Shown here one piece after another: positions 36,527-46,412 of a stretch of DNA of 64,000 nucleotides (the first letter of the stretch is position 1; each line of letters opens with the position of its first letter). Made by a program: the position numbers and the translations under genes. Source of the DNA: Synechocystis sp. LKSZ1 (lineage in GTDB: Bacteria; Cyanobacteriota; Cyanobacteriia; Cyanobacteriales; Microcystaceae); the NCBI RefSeq assembly GCF_040436315.1, contig NZ_AP031572.1, positions 3,472,001 through 3,536,000 on the forward strand. The letters are read 5' to 3'. A model generated the notes under the pieces. That model did not search any database. It was given only the letters and a program-made list of their open reading frames with translations, and was not told where the DNA came from.

Positions 36527-39500
36527 TCAGTGGGATTCTCGATTTAGGGCCTCATCGGCCAACTTAATAATGGCATCAAAGTCGTAGTCATGAGTGAGAC
36601 GGATCAGAGCCTCCGTTAAACGGGCCTGGACCGGGGGAATTTGGGCCAATAATGTTTCGATCCAGTCGCCATCCACTTCCACGGCCGCCTGTCGCAGGGC
36701 CTGTAGCCAATCCGGGGTCATGCTTTGTAGGGCCTGGGGACTAAGGGGCGCTAAGGTGATACGACGGGGGGGCAGACTCGGGTCAGCATAGAGGTATTTG
36801 AGGCCTAAATACTGAGCCATCTTATCGAAAATAATTGATTCCTGAAAGGGTTTGCGTACCATATCATCACAGCCCATGGCCAGGATTCCCGCCCGTTGTT
36901 CCTCAAAGGCCGTAGCCGTCAAAGCAATAATAATCGGCGTAGGGCCCTGGGAAGAGCGCTTGATGCGTTGGGTGGCCTCGTAGCCATCCATCACCGGCAT
37001 GCGCATATCCATCCAGATCAGATGGGGTTGCCAGGCCTGCCAGACGGCAATGGCCTCTTCGCCATTGGCGGCCGTGCGAGTTTCTAGGCCGACACTGGCT
37101 AGCAGACGAGCCAACAGTTGCCGGTTTTCTTCCCCATCATCGACGACCAGAATGCGGTACTGGGGTTGGTCGGGCAGGAGCCCAATCACCCGCCGCCGGA
37201 CCGGATTGGTGGGGACTTTACCAGGAGGGGTAACGATGAGGGGCAGAGTAAAGCTAAACACAGACCCTTGCCCCGGCTGACTCCGAACCTGAATGTCTCC
37301 CCCCATCAACTGCACAAACTTGCGACTAATGGCTAGGCCCAGGCCCGTTCCCCCTTCATTCTGGCCATCGCGGCCGGCTTGGACAAAGGGCAGAAAGAGT
37401 TGAGCAAGGTCGGCGGCCGCAATCCCCCGCCCGGTGTCTTCAACGGCAAAATAAAGCTGGCCTGGGGTTTCCAGATTCACCCGCAGCGTGACGCCTCCCG
37501 TTTCTGTAAACTTGAGGGCATTACTCAATAAGTTAATCAGGACTTGGCGGAGTTTTCCTTCGTCGGCGCGGATAAATTGCGGCAGGGTCGGCGGCAGATC
37601 CATCTGCAAAAATAGGCCTTTTTCCTGGGCCCGGGGCTGAAATAACTCCTGTAGGGCCTGCAACAGATGCTGAAAATCGAAGGAAGTCGGATGGAGCCGA
37701 GTTTGGCCGGCCTCAATTTTGGACATCTCCAGCACATCATTAATGAGATTCAGCAGGTGTTCGCCACTGCGGTTAATAATGGCTAGGGATTCCTGTTGTT
37801 GGGGCGAGAGGGTTGTATCTCGCTCCATCAATTGGGCAAACCCAATAATGGCATTGAGGGGCGTTCGTAGTTCGTGGCTCATGTGGGCCAGAAATTCACT
37901 TTTGGCTCGATTGGCGGATTCGGCGCTCCGCTTAGCCGCCTCTAAATCCCGGCGTTGGCGTTTTTCTTGGGCCAGCAGTTGACCCTGGGCAATGGCAATC
38001 CCCACTTGGGCCGCAACGGCTTCCAGTAACTCGATTTCCCCCTGGCTCCAATGGCGGACTTGGTGGCGTTGATAGACCACAATGGCCCCGTTGGGTTCAC
38101 TTTGATAGGAGGTGCGGATGGCAATTAACGATTGAATATCCATTCGTTGGTCAAGATGAGTGGGGTCGTCGTCGGCCTGCCAAATCACCGCTTGATCCTG
38201 AGTCAAGGCCTGGTCTAAACCCGCTACATCGGCCAATTGCAGGGACTCCTCGTTACCAATGTGGGAGCAGGGCTTGCGATATTCCGCCACCACTTGGGCT
38301 TGATTATCGGCCTGGTAACTGAAGATCTGACAGCCATCGACCTGAAAACTTTGGCCAATCTGGTTCACTGCCGTGCAGGAAATGCGTCCCAAGTCTAAGC
38401 TCTGGCGAATATTCTGGGTAATTTGCTCCAGCAAGAGGGCTCGCTGGAGTTGTTGTTCCAGGGCCATTTCCGTGCGCAACCGCTCTAATTCAGCTCCAGC
38501 CCGAGCAGCAAAAATCTTTAAAATCAGCTTTTGATCTTCAAAATTAGGCTCATCCAAAGGTTTAGTATCTAGTGCTGCAATATGGCCCAAAATATCGCCA
38601 GCAGGATTCAGTAGAGGCATACTGACGTAACTTTCCACTCCGAGTTTGACGAGATCGATATCTTCGGGAAAACGGGTCTGAACCGCATCCGAGTAACAGA
38701 CCATTCTGCCTTGGAGAATGGCCTCACAGGGGGTTCCAGCAATATCGTACTCAAAGTTTTCACCAAAGTCTTTACCCGTCCAGACAGCGAAGGTTCGTGC
38801 CCGCCGTTTACTGGCATCGGTAAATTCAGCAATGAGCGCATAGCGGACTTTCAGGAGTTCCACTAGGGAGCGGACACAAGAGCGGAAAAAATCATTACCG
38901 ATCTTGGCGGCGGTACCCTCCACAATCAGACGCAGGGCCTGTTCCCGCTGTTTTCGGTGGGTAATATCCTGGAAATACCAAACACGGCCGTAGTAGTCGC
39001 CCTGGCTGGAGTGAATCGGGCTAGAATAGCGCTCTAAAATACGCCCGTCCTTGAAGGGAATCTCATCCCGGCTAATTTCTAGGGGGGATTGGTAAAGATA
39101 ATCTAATTTGGCTTTAAACTCCTCGGGTTCCGCCAACTTCGACAGAACGTATTCTCGGAGGGGAATGGCGTTGTCCCCTGTCATGACGGCGGGAGGAATT
39201 TGCCAGAGATCCCGAAAACGCTGATTGTAGGAAATAATTTGGTGTTGCTCATTGACCACCAAAATACCTTCGGGGGAGGCATCGCGCTGGGCCTTGAGCA
39301 GGGCATTATTCCGCTCTAGCATGGCCTGTACCTGTTGGCGTTGGTGGGTTTCCAGAGCCAAGGCCACAAAATCAGCAATAGAGCCCGCAAAATTCTGCTC
39401 TGCCAGCGTCCAGACCCGGGGGGCTTGAATTTGTTCGTGGCAGACCACCCCAACAATTTTCCCCTTCACCCGGATCGGTGCATCCAGGTTGGCCTGGATT

Positions 39501-41422
39501 CCCAGGGGAATGAGGTAGGAATCCAGGAGTTCCTGGAGGCGGGGGTCATTCTGAGCATCGGGAAAGGATAAACTCCGGCGCGAAGTCTGGAGGGCCTCGC
39601 AATAGGAGGGATAATCCCGAATGCACAATTCCAGACCCAGACTATGACGGTCATCTGGTAATTCGTAGAGGTCGGCACAGCGGAGTTTGGTATGGTCGCG
39701 GTCAAAGAGCCAAATCCCCACCCGCTCAACCCGGAGGGAACTGGCGGCGGCTTCGGTAATGGCGCGGAGGGCCAAATCGAGCTGGCCCAGGGCCAGGGCC
39801 TGACTTTGGGCCAGACTTGCCAAGGCCTGACTTTGTTGCTGTAAGCGCCGTTCACTATCGGCTAGGGCCATTTCGGCCTGTTTACGGTCACTGATATCGA
39901 GCATTACTCCTTCTAGGCAGTTCTCCTCCCGATTAAGCCGAACCGAGCAGAGGCCCCACCGCAGGGACTGGTCGTGGCGACGAAAACGCAGTTCGTAGTA
40001 GCCCAATTCTCCCTGCTGTTGCAATTGGGCCACAATCCGTTCCCGGTCACTGGGATCGGCGTAAAAGTCCAGGGTGCGTAATTTCCCGACCACCTCTGAG
40101 GGGTCTTGGTAGCCCCCCAATTCAATAAAGCGTTGATTAGCTTCGAGAACCAGACCATCGGTTACCCGAGTGCGAAAAATACCAACCTGGGAATTTTCAA
40201 AGAGGTTGCGGTACTTGAGTTCACTGCGCCGCAGGGCCTCTTCCGTCCGCTTACGCTCTGTGAGGTCGTAGATAATGCCTTGAACAAGACGACGATCACC
40301 AATCTGAATCGGGGTTAACCAGACCTCGGCTAGAAAGTCAGTGCCATCGGCCCGGCGATGAATCCATTCAAAACGATGACTCCCCTGGGCAAAGGCCTGC
40401 TGGATATATTCATTGGCCAACTCCTGGGAAGAACGTCCATTGGGTTGCTGGGGCGGGGATAAACGACTGGGGTGTTTGCCGATAATATATTGGCGACTGC
40501 ATCGAAAAAGGATTTCCGCCGCATTGTTACAGTCAAAAATCCCCTCATCGTTGCCGGTAATAATGCCCAAGCTAATGGAATCGTAGAGGACGCGCAGGCG
40601 GGTTTCCGATTCTAAAAAAGCCTGCTCCGAACGCTTCCGGTCAGTAATATCTTCACAAATCACCAGCAAATGTTGGGGTTGCTGGGCCTCATCGTAGAGG
40701 GGAATCTTGCGGGTATGGAGTATCCGCTGTCCTTGGTGAGGAGTATCAATAAACTCCTCGGGAATTTCTTCGGAGTGGCCCTGCTCAAAGGCCTGGTGGT
40801 CTTTTTGCTCAAAAAACTGGGCCTGCTCTAAGGGTGAAATATCATAGACGGTTTTTCCCAGGGCCTGCTCAGCGGAAATACCAAACATGCGTTCACAGGT
40901 TTGATTCCAAAATTGAAACTGGCCAAAGGTATCAGGACGGCCATCCTTAACAAACAGGGCCAGGGGAATGTTATCAATCAGCGTTTGTAAAAAGGCCTGG
41001 GAGCGCTGGAGTTCCCTCGCCAGAGCTTGGGCCGGCCCCCCATCGGCCGGAATGACTTCCATCAGCCAAAAGGTACCCAGGTCGGGTCGCTCTCGATCGA
41101 TCCAACCTCCCCAAATTTGCAGGGACTCCTCTCTGTAATCATAGATTCCTGCTCCGGTTTGGCCCCGGCGGAATCGGGCCTCGGGATAGTCGCTGGCTGC
41201 AAGGAGCCGGCCGCCCTGACGGAGGGGCATCACATCGGGCCAGGTTTGGCCCTGGAGTGGTCTAGGATTCGGGCACCAACTGGCCCAGCGGGAATTGTAG
41301 TGACTAATTTGTCCTTGGGCATCCAACCACACCACCCCCTGATTCAAGGCCGCTATGACCGCCCGATACTGGGCCAATTCCGTCTGCAGTGGTTCGACAG
41401 GGGAGACAGTGGGGGTAGACAT
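36527..41422 (-). CDS. Large multi-PAS/GAF hybrid histidine kinase
   Basis: 1631 residues from ATG 41422; an in-frame TTG at 41440 adds six residues. No membrane helix is seen. Visible order: about four PAS domains (1-540), each pair joined by 'ITDRKR..E' or 'LTERKR'-type linkers, a GAF (about 545-710), another PAS (about 720-850), two more GAFs (about 855-1015 and 1030-1180), HisKA ('FLAHMSHELRTPLNAIIGF'), HATPase ('LINLLSNALKFTETG', 'EDTGRGI', 'GTGLGLAISRKF'), a C-terminal receiver (phosphoacceptor in 'LIWMDMRMPVMDGYEA', Lys in 'VRKPF') and a short tail. None of the GAFs shows an obvious bilin-binding cysteine environment. It leads the four-gene signalling run. Confidence 0.93.
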   Translation of the reverse strand: MSTPTVSPVEPLQTELAQYRAVIAALNQGVVWLDAQGQISHYNSRWASWCPNPRPLQGQTWPDVMPLRQGGRLLAASDYPEARFRRGQTGAGIYDYREESLQIWGGWIDRERPDLGTFWLMEVIPADGGPAQALARELQRSQAFLQTLIDNIPLALFVKDGRPDTFGQFQFWNQTCERMFGISAEQALGKTVYDISPLEQAQFFEQKDHQAFEQGHSEEIPEEFIDTPHQGQRILHTRKIPLYDEAQQPQHLLVICEDITDRKRSEQAFLESETRLRVLYDSISLGIITGNDEGIFDCNNAAEILFRCSRQYIIGKHPSRLSPPQQPNGRSSQELANEYIQQAFAQGSHRFEWIHRRADGTDFLAEVWLTPIQIGDRRLVQGIIYDLTERKRTEEALRRSELKYRNLFENSQVGIFRTRVTDGLVLEANQRFIELGGYQDPSEVVGKLRTLDFYADPSDRERIVAQLQQQGELGYYELRFRRHDQSLRWGLCSVRLNREENCLEGVMLDISDRKQAEMALADSERRLQQQSQALASLAQSQALALGQLDLALRAITEAAASSLRVERVGIWLFDRDHTKLRCADLYELPDDRHSLGLELCIRDYPSYCEALQTSRRSLSFPDAQNDPRLQELLDSYLIPLGIQANLDAPIRVKGKIVGVVCHEQIQAPRVWTLAEQNFAGSIADFVALALETHQRQQVQAMLERNNALLKAQRDASPEGILVVNEQHQIISYNQRFRDLWQIPPAVMTGDNAIPLREYVLSKLAEPEEFKAKLDYLYQSPLEISRDEIPFKDGRILERYSSPIHSSQGDYYGRVWYFQDITHRKQREQALRLIVEGTAAKIGNDFFRSCVRSLVELLKVRYALIAEFTDASKRRARTFAVWTGKDFGENFEYDIAGTPCEAILQGRMVCYSDAVQTRFPEDIDLVKLGVESYVSMPLLNPAGDILGHIAALDTKPLDEPNFEDQKLILKIFAARAGAELERLRTEMALEQQLQRALLLEQITQNIRQSLDLGRISCTAVNQIGQSFQVDGCQIFSYQADNQAQVVAEYRKPCSHIGNEESLQLADVAGLDQALTQDQAVIWQADDDPTHLDQRMDIQSLIAIRTSYQSEPNGAIVVYQRHQVRHWSQGEIELLEAVAAQVGIAIAQGQLLAQEKRQRRDLEAAKRSAESANRAKSEFLAHMSHELRTPLNAIIGFAQLMERDTTLSPQQQESLAIINRSGEHLLNLINDVLEMSKIEAGQTRLHPTSFDFQHLLQALQELFQPRAQEKGLFLQMDLPPTLPQFIRADEGKLRQVLINLLSNALKFTETGGVTLRVNLETPGQLYFAVEDTGRGIAAADLAQLFLPFVQAGRDGQNEGGTGLGLAISRKFVQLMGGDIQVRSQPGQGSVFSFTLPLIVTPPGKVPTNPVRRRVIGLLPDQPQYRILVVDDGEENRQLLARLLASVGLETRTAANGEEAIAVWQAWQPHLIWMDMRMPVMDGYEATQRIKRSSQGPTPIIIALTATAFEEQRAGILAMGCDDMVRKPFQESIIFDKMAQYLGLKYLYADPSLPPRRITLAPLSPQALQSMTPDWLQALRQAAVEVDGDWIETLLAQIPPVQARLTEALIRLTHDYDFDAIIKLADEALNRESH

Positions 41423-41524
41423 GGGGTTCCAAGCTTGCAAGCCAGACTATGCAGACAGGATAGCTCAGCCCAAGGTCGAAAGGTTCCTCCCTCTGGGGGG
41501 ATTTTGGCCTGACCGAAGGCAGCC

Positions 41525-42481
41525 CTAGGACAGGTCTAGCATCCGCTGAATAGGTTTCAAAGCCGCCTGGAGCGTTGTCGCTGGTAACGTAATTTCCGGC
41601 TGACGATGCTTCATGGCCAGATAGACCTTTTCCAGGGTATTTAGGCGCATGTGGGGACATTCATTGCAGGCACAGTTTCCCAGGCCCGGCAGAGGAATAA
41701 AGATTTTATCGGGGCAGGCCTTTTCCATCTGGTGGATAATCCCCGGTTCCGTGGCCACAATAAAGGCTTGGGACGCACTGCGCTGGCTATAGGTCAACAG
41801 GGCCGTGGTCGAGCCAATGAAATCAGCATGCTGGAGGATCGGCGTTTCACACTCGGGATGGGCAATCACCTCAGCTTGGGGATGCTGGAGCTTGAGGTCA
41901 ATCAGTTTACGTTCCGAAAAGGTTTCATGGACGATACAACTGCCCTGCCATAACACCATCTCGCGGCCCGTTTGTTCCATCACGTAGCGGCCCAGGTTCC
42001 GATCCGGAGCAAAAATCAGCGGCTGGGAAGGGGGCACTTGCTGGACAATCTTAACGGCATTGGAGCTAGTACAAATAATGTCGCTCATGGCCTTGACTTC
42101 CGCCGAGCAGTTGATATAAGAAATCACCCAATGGTCGGGATACTGGGCCTTAAAACGGGCAAAGGCCTCCGGGGGACAGCTATCAGCCAAAGAACAGCCC
42201 GCCGCCAAGTCGGGTAACAACACCAATTTATGGGGATTGAGAATTTTGGCCGTTTCCGCCATAAAATGCACCCCGGCAAAGAGAATCACATCGGCCTGGG
42301 TTTGGGCCGCCTGCTGGGACAGTCCCAGGGAATCTCCTAAATAATCAGCAATGTCCTGGATCTCTGCGGCCTGGTAATAATGAGCCAAAATCACCGCATT
42401 TAATTCCTGCTTGAGGGCCTGGATGGCCCCTACTAAATCTCGGGGCAGGGGAGTAGACGGACGAGCAACGGTGGTGAACAC
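41525..42481 (-). CDS. nadA: Quinolinate synthase
   Basis: About 318 residues from GTG 42481, supported by AGGAG 11 bases before it; an in-frame TTG at 42505 would include that site, so is less likely. It condenses iminoaspartate with dihydroxyacetone phosphate to quinolinate in NAD synthesis. The three [4Fe-4S] cysteines are in '[15 protein letters not shown]', '[14 protein letters not shown]' and '[12 protein letters not shown]'; '[19 protein letters not shown]' is the N-terminal signature. nadB and nadC are not in the window. Two 22-bp tandem repeats lie 33 bp upstream of the start. Confidence 0.95.
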   Translation of the reverse strand: MFTTVARPSTPLPRDLVGAIQALKQELNAVILAHYYQAAEIQDIADYLGDSLGLSQQAAQTQADVILFAGVHFMAETAKILNPHKLVLLPDLAAGCSLADSCPPEAFARFKAQYPDHWVISYINCSAEVKAMSDIICTSSNAVKIVQQVPPSQPLIFAPDRNLGRYVMEQTGREMVLWQGSCIVHETFSERKLIDLKLQHPQAEVIAHPECETPILQHADFIGSTTALLTYSQRSASQAFIVATEPGIIHQMEKACPDKIFIPLPGLGNCACNECPHMRLNTLEKVYLAMKHRQPEITLPATTLQAALKPIQRMLDLS

Positions 42482-42513
42482 TAACGGAAAAACTCCTGCG
42501 GTCAATAACTAGC

Positions 42514-42557
42514 TTATAGTTTATTCTACCAAAAATTATAGTCTATCTTACTAAAAA
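42514..42557 (-). promoter_or_regulatory. Two tandem 22-bp repeats before nadA
   Basis: 42514-42535 and 42536-42557 abut exactly and match at 18 of 22 positions; each begins TTATAGT and ends AAAAA. On the minus strand the junction reads TATAAT, a good -10 for nadA, 54 nt before the start codon. Each unit also has a weak inverted symmetry (TATAGT-N7-ACTAAA in the second). Two-helical-turn spacing places both copies on one face of the DNA, as for a repressor with two adjacent sites. An NAD-responsive regulator such as NrtR would fit by context, but this is inference. Confidence 0.55.
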
Positions 42558-42610
42558 AAGGCCAGGGAAGGGAGAGCCGTCCCAAGCCAACTTCAATCCA
42601 GCGGAGGGGC

Positions 42611-43567
42611 CTAACTGGCCAAGTATTCTCGAATCACTGATTTGCGCTTACGGAGTTTCGTTAAGGCCTCCCGTTCGATCTGACGTACCCGCTCCCGGCT
42701 GATATTCAGGAGAGTGCCAATTTTGGCCAGGGTCAGGGGTTGGCCGTTAGTCAGGCCAAAGCGGAGAGTCAAGACTTCACGCTGTTGGGGGGTCAGGTCA
42801 GCCATCAAATTATCAAGGTCTACTTGTAGGGCAACGTGGGTGGCGAAGTCTTCCGGTTGAGGGCCATCATCCTCGAGCAACTCCCCGAGTTCGGTATCTT
42901 GGTTATCTCCCACCCGCAGATCTAAAGAGAGGGGATGGCGGGCCCGTTCCAGATAATCTCGCACCTGACGGGGGGTCAGCTCCAGGGCCTCTGCTAGTTC
43001 GCCAATGGTGGCCGCTCGTCCTTTCTCCTGGGCCAGTTGCCGCTGGGCCTTTTTGATTTTGTTCAGTTTCTCGGTGATGTGGATGGGGAGTCGGATGGTG
43101 CGGCTCTTTTCCGCAATCGCTCGGGTAATGGCCTGGCGGATCCACCAGTAGGCATAGGTCGAAAAACGATAGCCCTTGGTGGGGTCAAACTTTTCCACCC
43201 CCCGTTGCATCCCGATGGTTCCCTCTTGGATCAGATCCAGAAGGTCAAGATTCCGCTTGAGATATTTTTTGGCCACGGACACCACCAGTCGGAGGTTCGC
43301 TTCCACCATTTTTCGCTTGGCCGCATCCCCTGCCGCCGTGGCCGCCAGTAATTCTGTTTCTGTCAGACCCGTGGCCTCTGCCCACTGCTCTAGGCTGGGT
43401 TCCTGCCCTAACTGTTCCTTTAACGTCGCTTTTACCTCTGCCAGAGAGACAGAACGCTGAATCCGTTTCGCATAGAGAATTTCTTCCTCGTGGGTTAAGA
43501 GAGGAACGCGACCAATTTCTCGTAGGTAGGAACGTACTGGATCAGGGGTGTTTTTCGCAGTCTTCAT
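42611..43567 (-). CDS. Group 2 RNA polymerase sigma factor (sigma-70 family)
   Basis: 318 residues. It has region 1.2 ('[21 protein letters not shown]'), 2 ('[63 protein letters not shown]'), 3 ('[21 protein letters not shown]') and 4 ('LTLRFGL', '[29 protein letters not shown]'), but lacks the long region 1.1 of the housekeeping SigA, so it is a non-essential group 2 factor (SigB-SigE type). The start has the family's common 'DPVR(S/M)YLREIG' near residue 9. Its promoter region and first 17 codons are duplicated upstream (43516-43945). Confidence 0.95.
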   Translation of the reverse strand: MKTAKNTPDPVRSYLREIGRVPLLTHEEEILYAKRIQRSVSLAEVKATLKEQLGQEPSLEQWAEATGLTETELLAATAAGDAAKRKMVEANLRLVVSVAKKYLKRNLDLLDLIQEGTIGMQRGVEKFDPTKGYRFSTYAYWWIRQAITRAIAEKSRTIRLPIHITEKLNKIKKAQRQLAQEKGRAATIGELAEALELTPRQVRDYLERARHPLSLDLRVGDNQDTELGELLEDDGPQPEDFATHVALQVDLDNLMADLTPQQREVLTLRFGLTNGQPLTLAKIGTLLNISRERVRQIEREALTKLRKRKSVIREYLAS

Positions 43568-43945
43568 AGCAGAAAGTGGGGTAAAAAGGCAATCCTAGGC
43601 AATAGAAGCAGGGGTCGTGCAAAGCGGACGGTTGTCAGGGCCTTAATCAGGTCAGCAGTGGAGAGAAGTCGGCGAACTAGAAGTGTTAGGGAAAGGCAGG
43701 CAGACTTCAGGAGTTGCTAGGGTAGAAGCGATTTTCTCGTAGGTAGGAACGTACTGGATCAGGGGTGTTTTTCGCAGTCTTCATAGCAGAAAGTGGGGTA
43801 AAAAGGCAATCCTAGGCAATAGAAGCAGGGGTCGTGCAAAGCGGACAGTTGTTAGGGCCTTAATCAGGTCAGCAGTGGAGAGAAGTCGGCGAATTAGAAG
43901 TGTTAGGGAAAGGCAGACTTCAAGAATTGCTAGGGTAGAAGCGAT
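43516..43945 (-). repeat. Tandem duplication of the sigma gene's 5' region
   Basis: 43516-43732 is repeated at 43733-43945 with a few base changes and a 4-bp deletion in the distal copy (CAGGCAGA against CAGA near 43698). The unit (217/213 bp) spans the first 17 codons of the sigma gene and about 165 bp of its upstream sequence. The high identity says the event is recent. It puts a second start codon and the start of the coding sequence (ATG 43784) into the leader. Confidence 0.9.
43707..43784 (-). other. 25-codon leader reading frame made by the duplication
   Basis: From the duplicated ATG 43784 the frame reads the sigma factor's first 17 residues ([17 protein letters not shown]), then NRFYPSNS and a TGA at 43709-43707. 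If the sigma transcript starts upstream of this point, ribosomes would translate the short peptide before reaching the real ATG 140 nt further on. This makes it a possible attenuating uORF; translation is not shown. Confidence 0.4.
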
Positions 43946-44550
43946 CGGGAAAAACGGTGTTCCTTAATAATACTAAACAAATCTTTAAGTTTTGTAAAGC
44001 AAAGCTGAGGATTACAGGGCCTCCTTCTTAACTTTGATGATCAATCGTTACCATTGGCCCTCCGACAAACTCATCGGAAGCCTCCGGTGTCCACAACCCA
44101 TTGTGGCCATCATCTCCCCTAGACTTCTGTGTTCACAGTAGCCAAACGCCAGAAATAGTTCAAAAGATCCAATGGCAGACCAAGAAGAGTAACCCGCGAG
44201 GTGTCCTTGTAACTAGGCTAGACTCCCACAAATGTTAGCCTTGGAAATCTTGCGCTATCCTACTTTTAGTACAAAATCTTTATTCTGTCTGCTCACAACA
44301 AAGCTGCCAACTGGAGTGAGGAAAACTACTTATTTTATCGACATTTAGCTTGTAGCCTAGATACAGCAAGGGTTGTAAGACTCAGGAGAGTCCCCTTAGA
44401 TGAATTTTTCACTACATAGATAACACCAATCAGAGGTCTTTGGGCTCTAGATTAACGACTTCTGGCTTGTTTCCGCTACTCCTAGGTTTTCATAAGCTTG
44501 CGAAGTACTTGAATGGAATCTTTCGATTTCGCGTAGTATCCTAAAAATGA
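43946..44550. other. 605-bp non-coding stretch upstream of the sigma-gene duplication
   Basis: No reading frame of note on either strand. With the duplicated region it makes about 1 kb of non-coding DNA between the sigma start and the stop of the polyketide operon. It holds a small inverted repeat CTTTA-N7-TAAAG at about 43983-43999. I could not identify promoters or an RNA gene. Confidence 0.45.
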
Positions 44551-45666
44551 TTACGCAGCTTTTCCCCTCGTAGAGGCAATCAACCAACGACCGAGGGCAG
44601 GGAAGAAACGACAACTATTCACCCCGATCGCCGCAAGAGTCGGATTAATAAAGGCCTGGTGCATAAAACGACCCAGTTGTAAGCGTTGGTTAAATTCCTG
44701 TCGCCAAGCACGCTCATAAAGGTCTTTAAAGGTTGCTAAGGGAAAGGAATCTTGTAATAGTTGACTGATTAAAGGAACCACTAGATCGGCAGACCGCAGG
44801 GCCATGGCCATGCCATCCCCACAAAGCGGCGTAATCATCCCTCCTGCATCCCCAATCAAACAAAGGTCGTCTTCAAAGGGGTCTTTACGGGCAAAGGAAA
44901 TCTGGGCGAGATTTTTGGGACTCGTCACCCGTTCCCAGGACTGTAATCGCTCGGCTAACATCGAATTCTGAAACAGGGCTTCTGGGGTATGACGGTCTCT
45001 AGGGTTATTTTTCAAGACACGCTGATGGGCAATCCAGCACACATTGATTTTGCCCGCTTCCACCTGAGACAGTCCACAGTAACCCCCAGGAAAAGCATGG
45101 AGTTCAATTCCCTGAGGTAATTCTTGCCCCTGATAATGGGCTTTACTGGCAATCCAGGGAGATTTTTGCTGGATAAAGGGTCGGTTTAGCTGGTGATCCA
45201 AGGATGAGGCTTTACCAAAGGCTCCTAGGACAAAACGACCGTCAAAGTTGCCCCGATGGGTACTCACTTGAAAGCCTTCTCCAAAAGACCCGGCGATCGC
45301 CTTGACTGCTGTTCCTTGATGGGCGATCGCTCCCACCGCCTCGGCCCGTTCCCACAAAATACGATCCAATTGGTAACGACTGAGTCCTAGGGCGGTACCC
45401 GGTAATTCTCCGCGAAATTCTGCCCCCTGATTGTTAGTGAGATAGACGTTTTGGATGGGATAGGCCCCGACAGCTCTCACGGTTTCTAAAATGCCTAGCC
45501 GTGCAAAGATTTCAATCACTTCAACGGATAAAAATTCGCCACAAAGTCGGTGGGTGGGATAACGAGCTTGTTCTAATAGCAGAACCTGATAACCTCGTTG
45601 GGCCAGTTGAATGGCCGCGCTAGACCCCGCTAATCCTGCGCCGACAACAATCACGTCATAAATCAT
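44551..45666 (-). CDS. FAD-dependent oxidoreductase of the type III PKS operon
   Basis: 371 residues from ATG 45666, which overlaps the methyltransferase stop (ATGA); an upstream frame to 45720 is not a real extension. Belongs to the geranylgeranyl-reductase/halogenase-like flavoprotein group: N-terminal 'DVIVVGAGLAGSSAAIQLAQRG' (GxGxxG FAD loop), 'HRLCGEFLSVEVIEIFARLG', and C-terminal 'LCLIGDAGGMITPLCGDGMAMALRSA' (GD motif). In bacterial type III polyketide operons a flavoprotein like this hydroxylates or oxidises the aromatic product, e.g. to a quinone. Its substrate here is inferred from position only. It contains two HIP1 octamers (45293-45300, 45323-45330). Confidence 0.88.
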   Translation of the reverse strand: MIYDVIVVGAGLAGSSAAIQLAQRGYQVLLLEQARYPTHRLCGEFLSVEVIEIFARLGILETVRAVGAYPIQNVYLTNNQGAEFRGELPGTALGLSRYQLDRILWERAEAVGAIAHQGTAVKAIAGSFGEGFQVSTHRGNFDGRFVLGAFGKASSLDHQLNRPFIQQKSPWIASKAHYQGQELPQGIELHAFPGGYCGLSQVEAGKINVCWIAHQRVLKNNPRDRHTPEALFQNSMLAERLQSWERVTSPKNLAQISFARKDPFEDDLCLIGDAGGMITPLCGDGMAMALRSADLVVPLISQLLQDSFPLATFKDLYERAWRQEFNQRLQLGRFMHQAFINPTLAAIGVNSCRFFPALGRWLIASTRGKAA

Positions 45667-46412
45667 TTGCTTCTTTCCCTCCGTACTGTACTGAGTAACC
45701 AGCGAAAGGGAAAATACCACCGCAAGGAAAAATCCGTTAACCCTGCACCTTCGGCGATCGTCGTCAAATCATTAGCCCGAAAACCGCGCAATACGGACAG
45801 AGGGCCGTCATGGCGTACCATCGGAGCGGCGGGTAATAAACGGGTCAAGCTATAGATGCCCGCATAGGCCAGGGGATGACGGTGGAGATCGTTGATAATA
45901 ATGCCGTGCTGGGAAACCCGTTGCAGATCTTTCACAATGGCGATCGCCTTGGGTTGGGCAAAGTGATGTAAAAACATGGCTCCCATACCAATATCAAAGG
46001 CATGATCAGCGTAGGGTAAGGCTAAAGCATCGGCCACTTCGAGACTAATTTTTGCGCGTTGGCGATCATTTAAACGTTTTTCTAGGGTTTGCTGGGCATA
46101 GTCAATGGTGGCCGGGTTGGCATCTACCGCCGTAATTTCTATCGGTATATCAACGGATTGAGCCTCCGCCCAGCGCACAATATATTCGGGAAAATCGGCA
46201 ATCCCTGTTCCTAAATCCAGAATGCGTGTCACCTGGCCCGCCCTTGACTGCAAAAACGGAGCCAAAATCGCCATCGTGGTACTATAGCCCCCCAATAAAC
46301 GATTGACCCAACGTAATTGCTCCAAAGCCTCGGTTAAGCGTTCATCGGTAATGGAAAAATCATCCATTAATTCATCGGTGTCGGTACGAATTTGAAAAGA
46401 CGGAAAAACCAT
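45663..46412 (-). CDS. Class I SAM methyltransferase of the type III PKS operon
   Basis: 249 residues from ATG 46412, which shares one base with the polyketide synthase stop (TAATG). SAM motif I is 'RILDLGTGIADFPEYIV', with 'ITAVDANPATIDYA' as the acidic post-I loop and 'DIGMGAMFLHHF' as the later motif. Such a methyltransferase beside a type III synthase usually O- or C-methylates the polyketide or phenolic product. A start at 46445 would overlap the synthase further. One HIP1 octamer lies at 45940-45947. Confidence 0.88.
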   Translation of the reverse strand: MVFPSFQIRTDTDELMDDFSITDERLTEALEQLRWVNRLLGGYSTTMAILAPFLQSRAGQVTRILDLGTGIADFPEYIVRWAEAQSVDIPIEITAVDANPATIDYAQQTLEKRLNDRQRAKISLEVADALALPYADHAFDIGMGAMFLHHFAQPKAIAIVKDLQRVSQHGIIINDLHRHPLAYAGIYSLTRLLPAAPMVRHDGPLSVLRGFRANDLTTIAEGAGLTDFSLRWYFPFRWLLSTVRRERSK

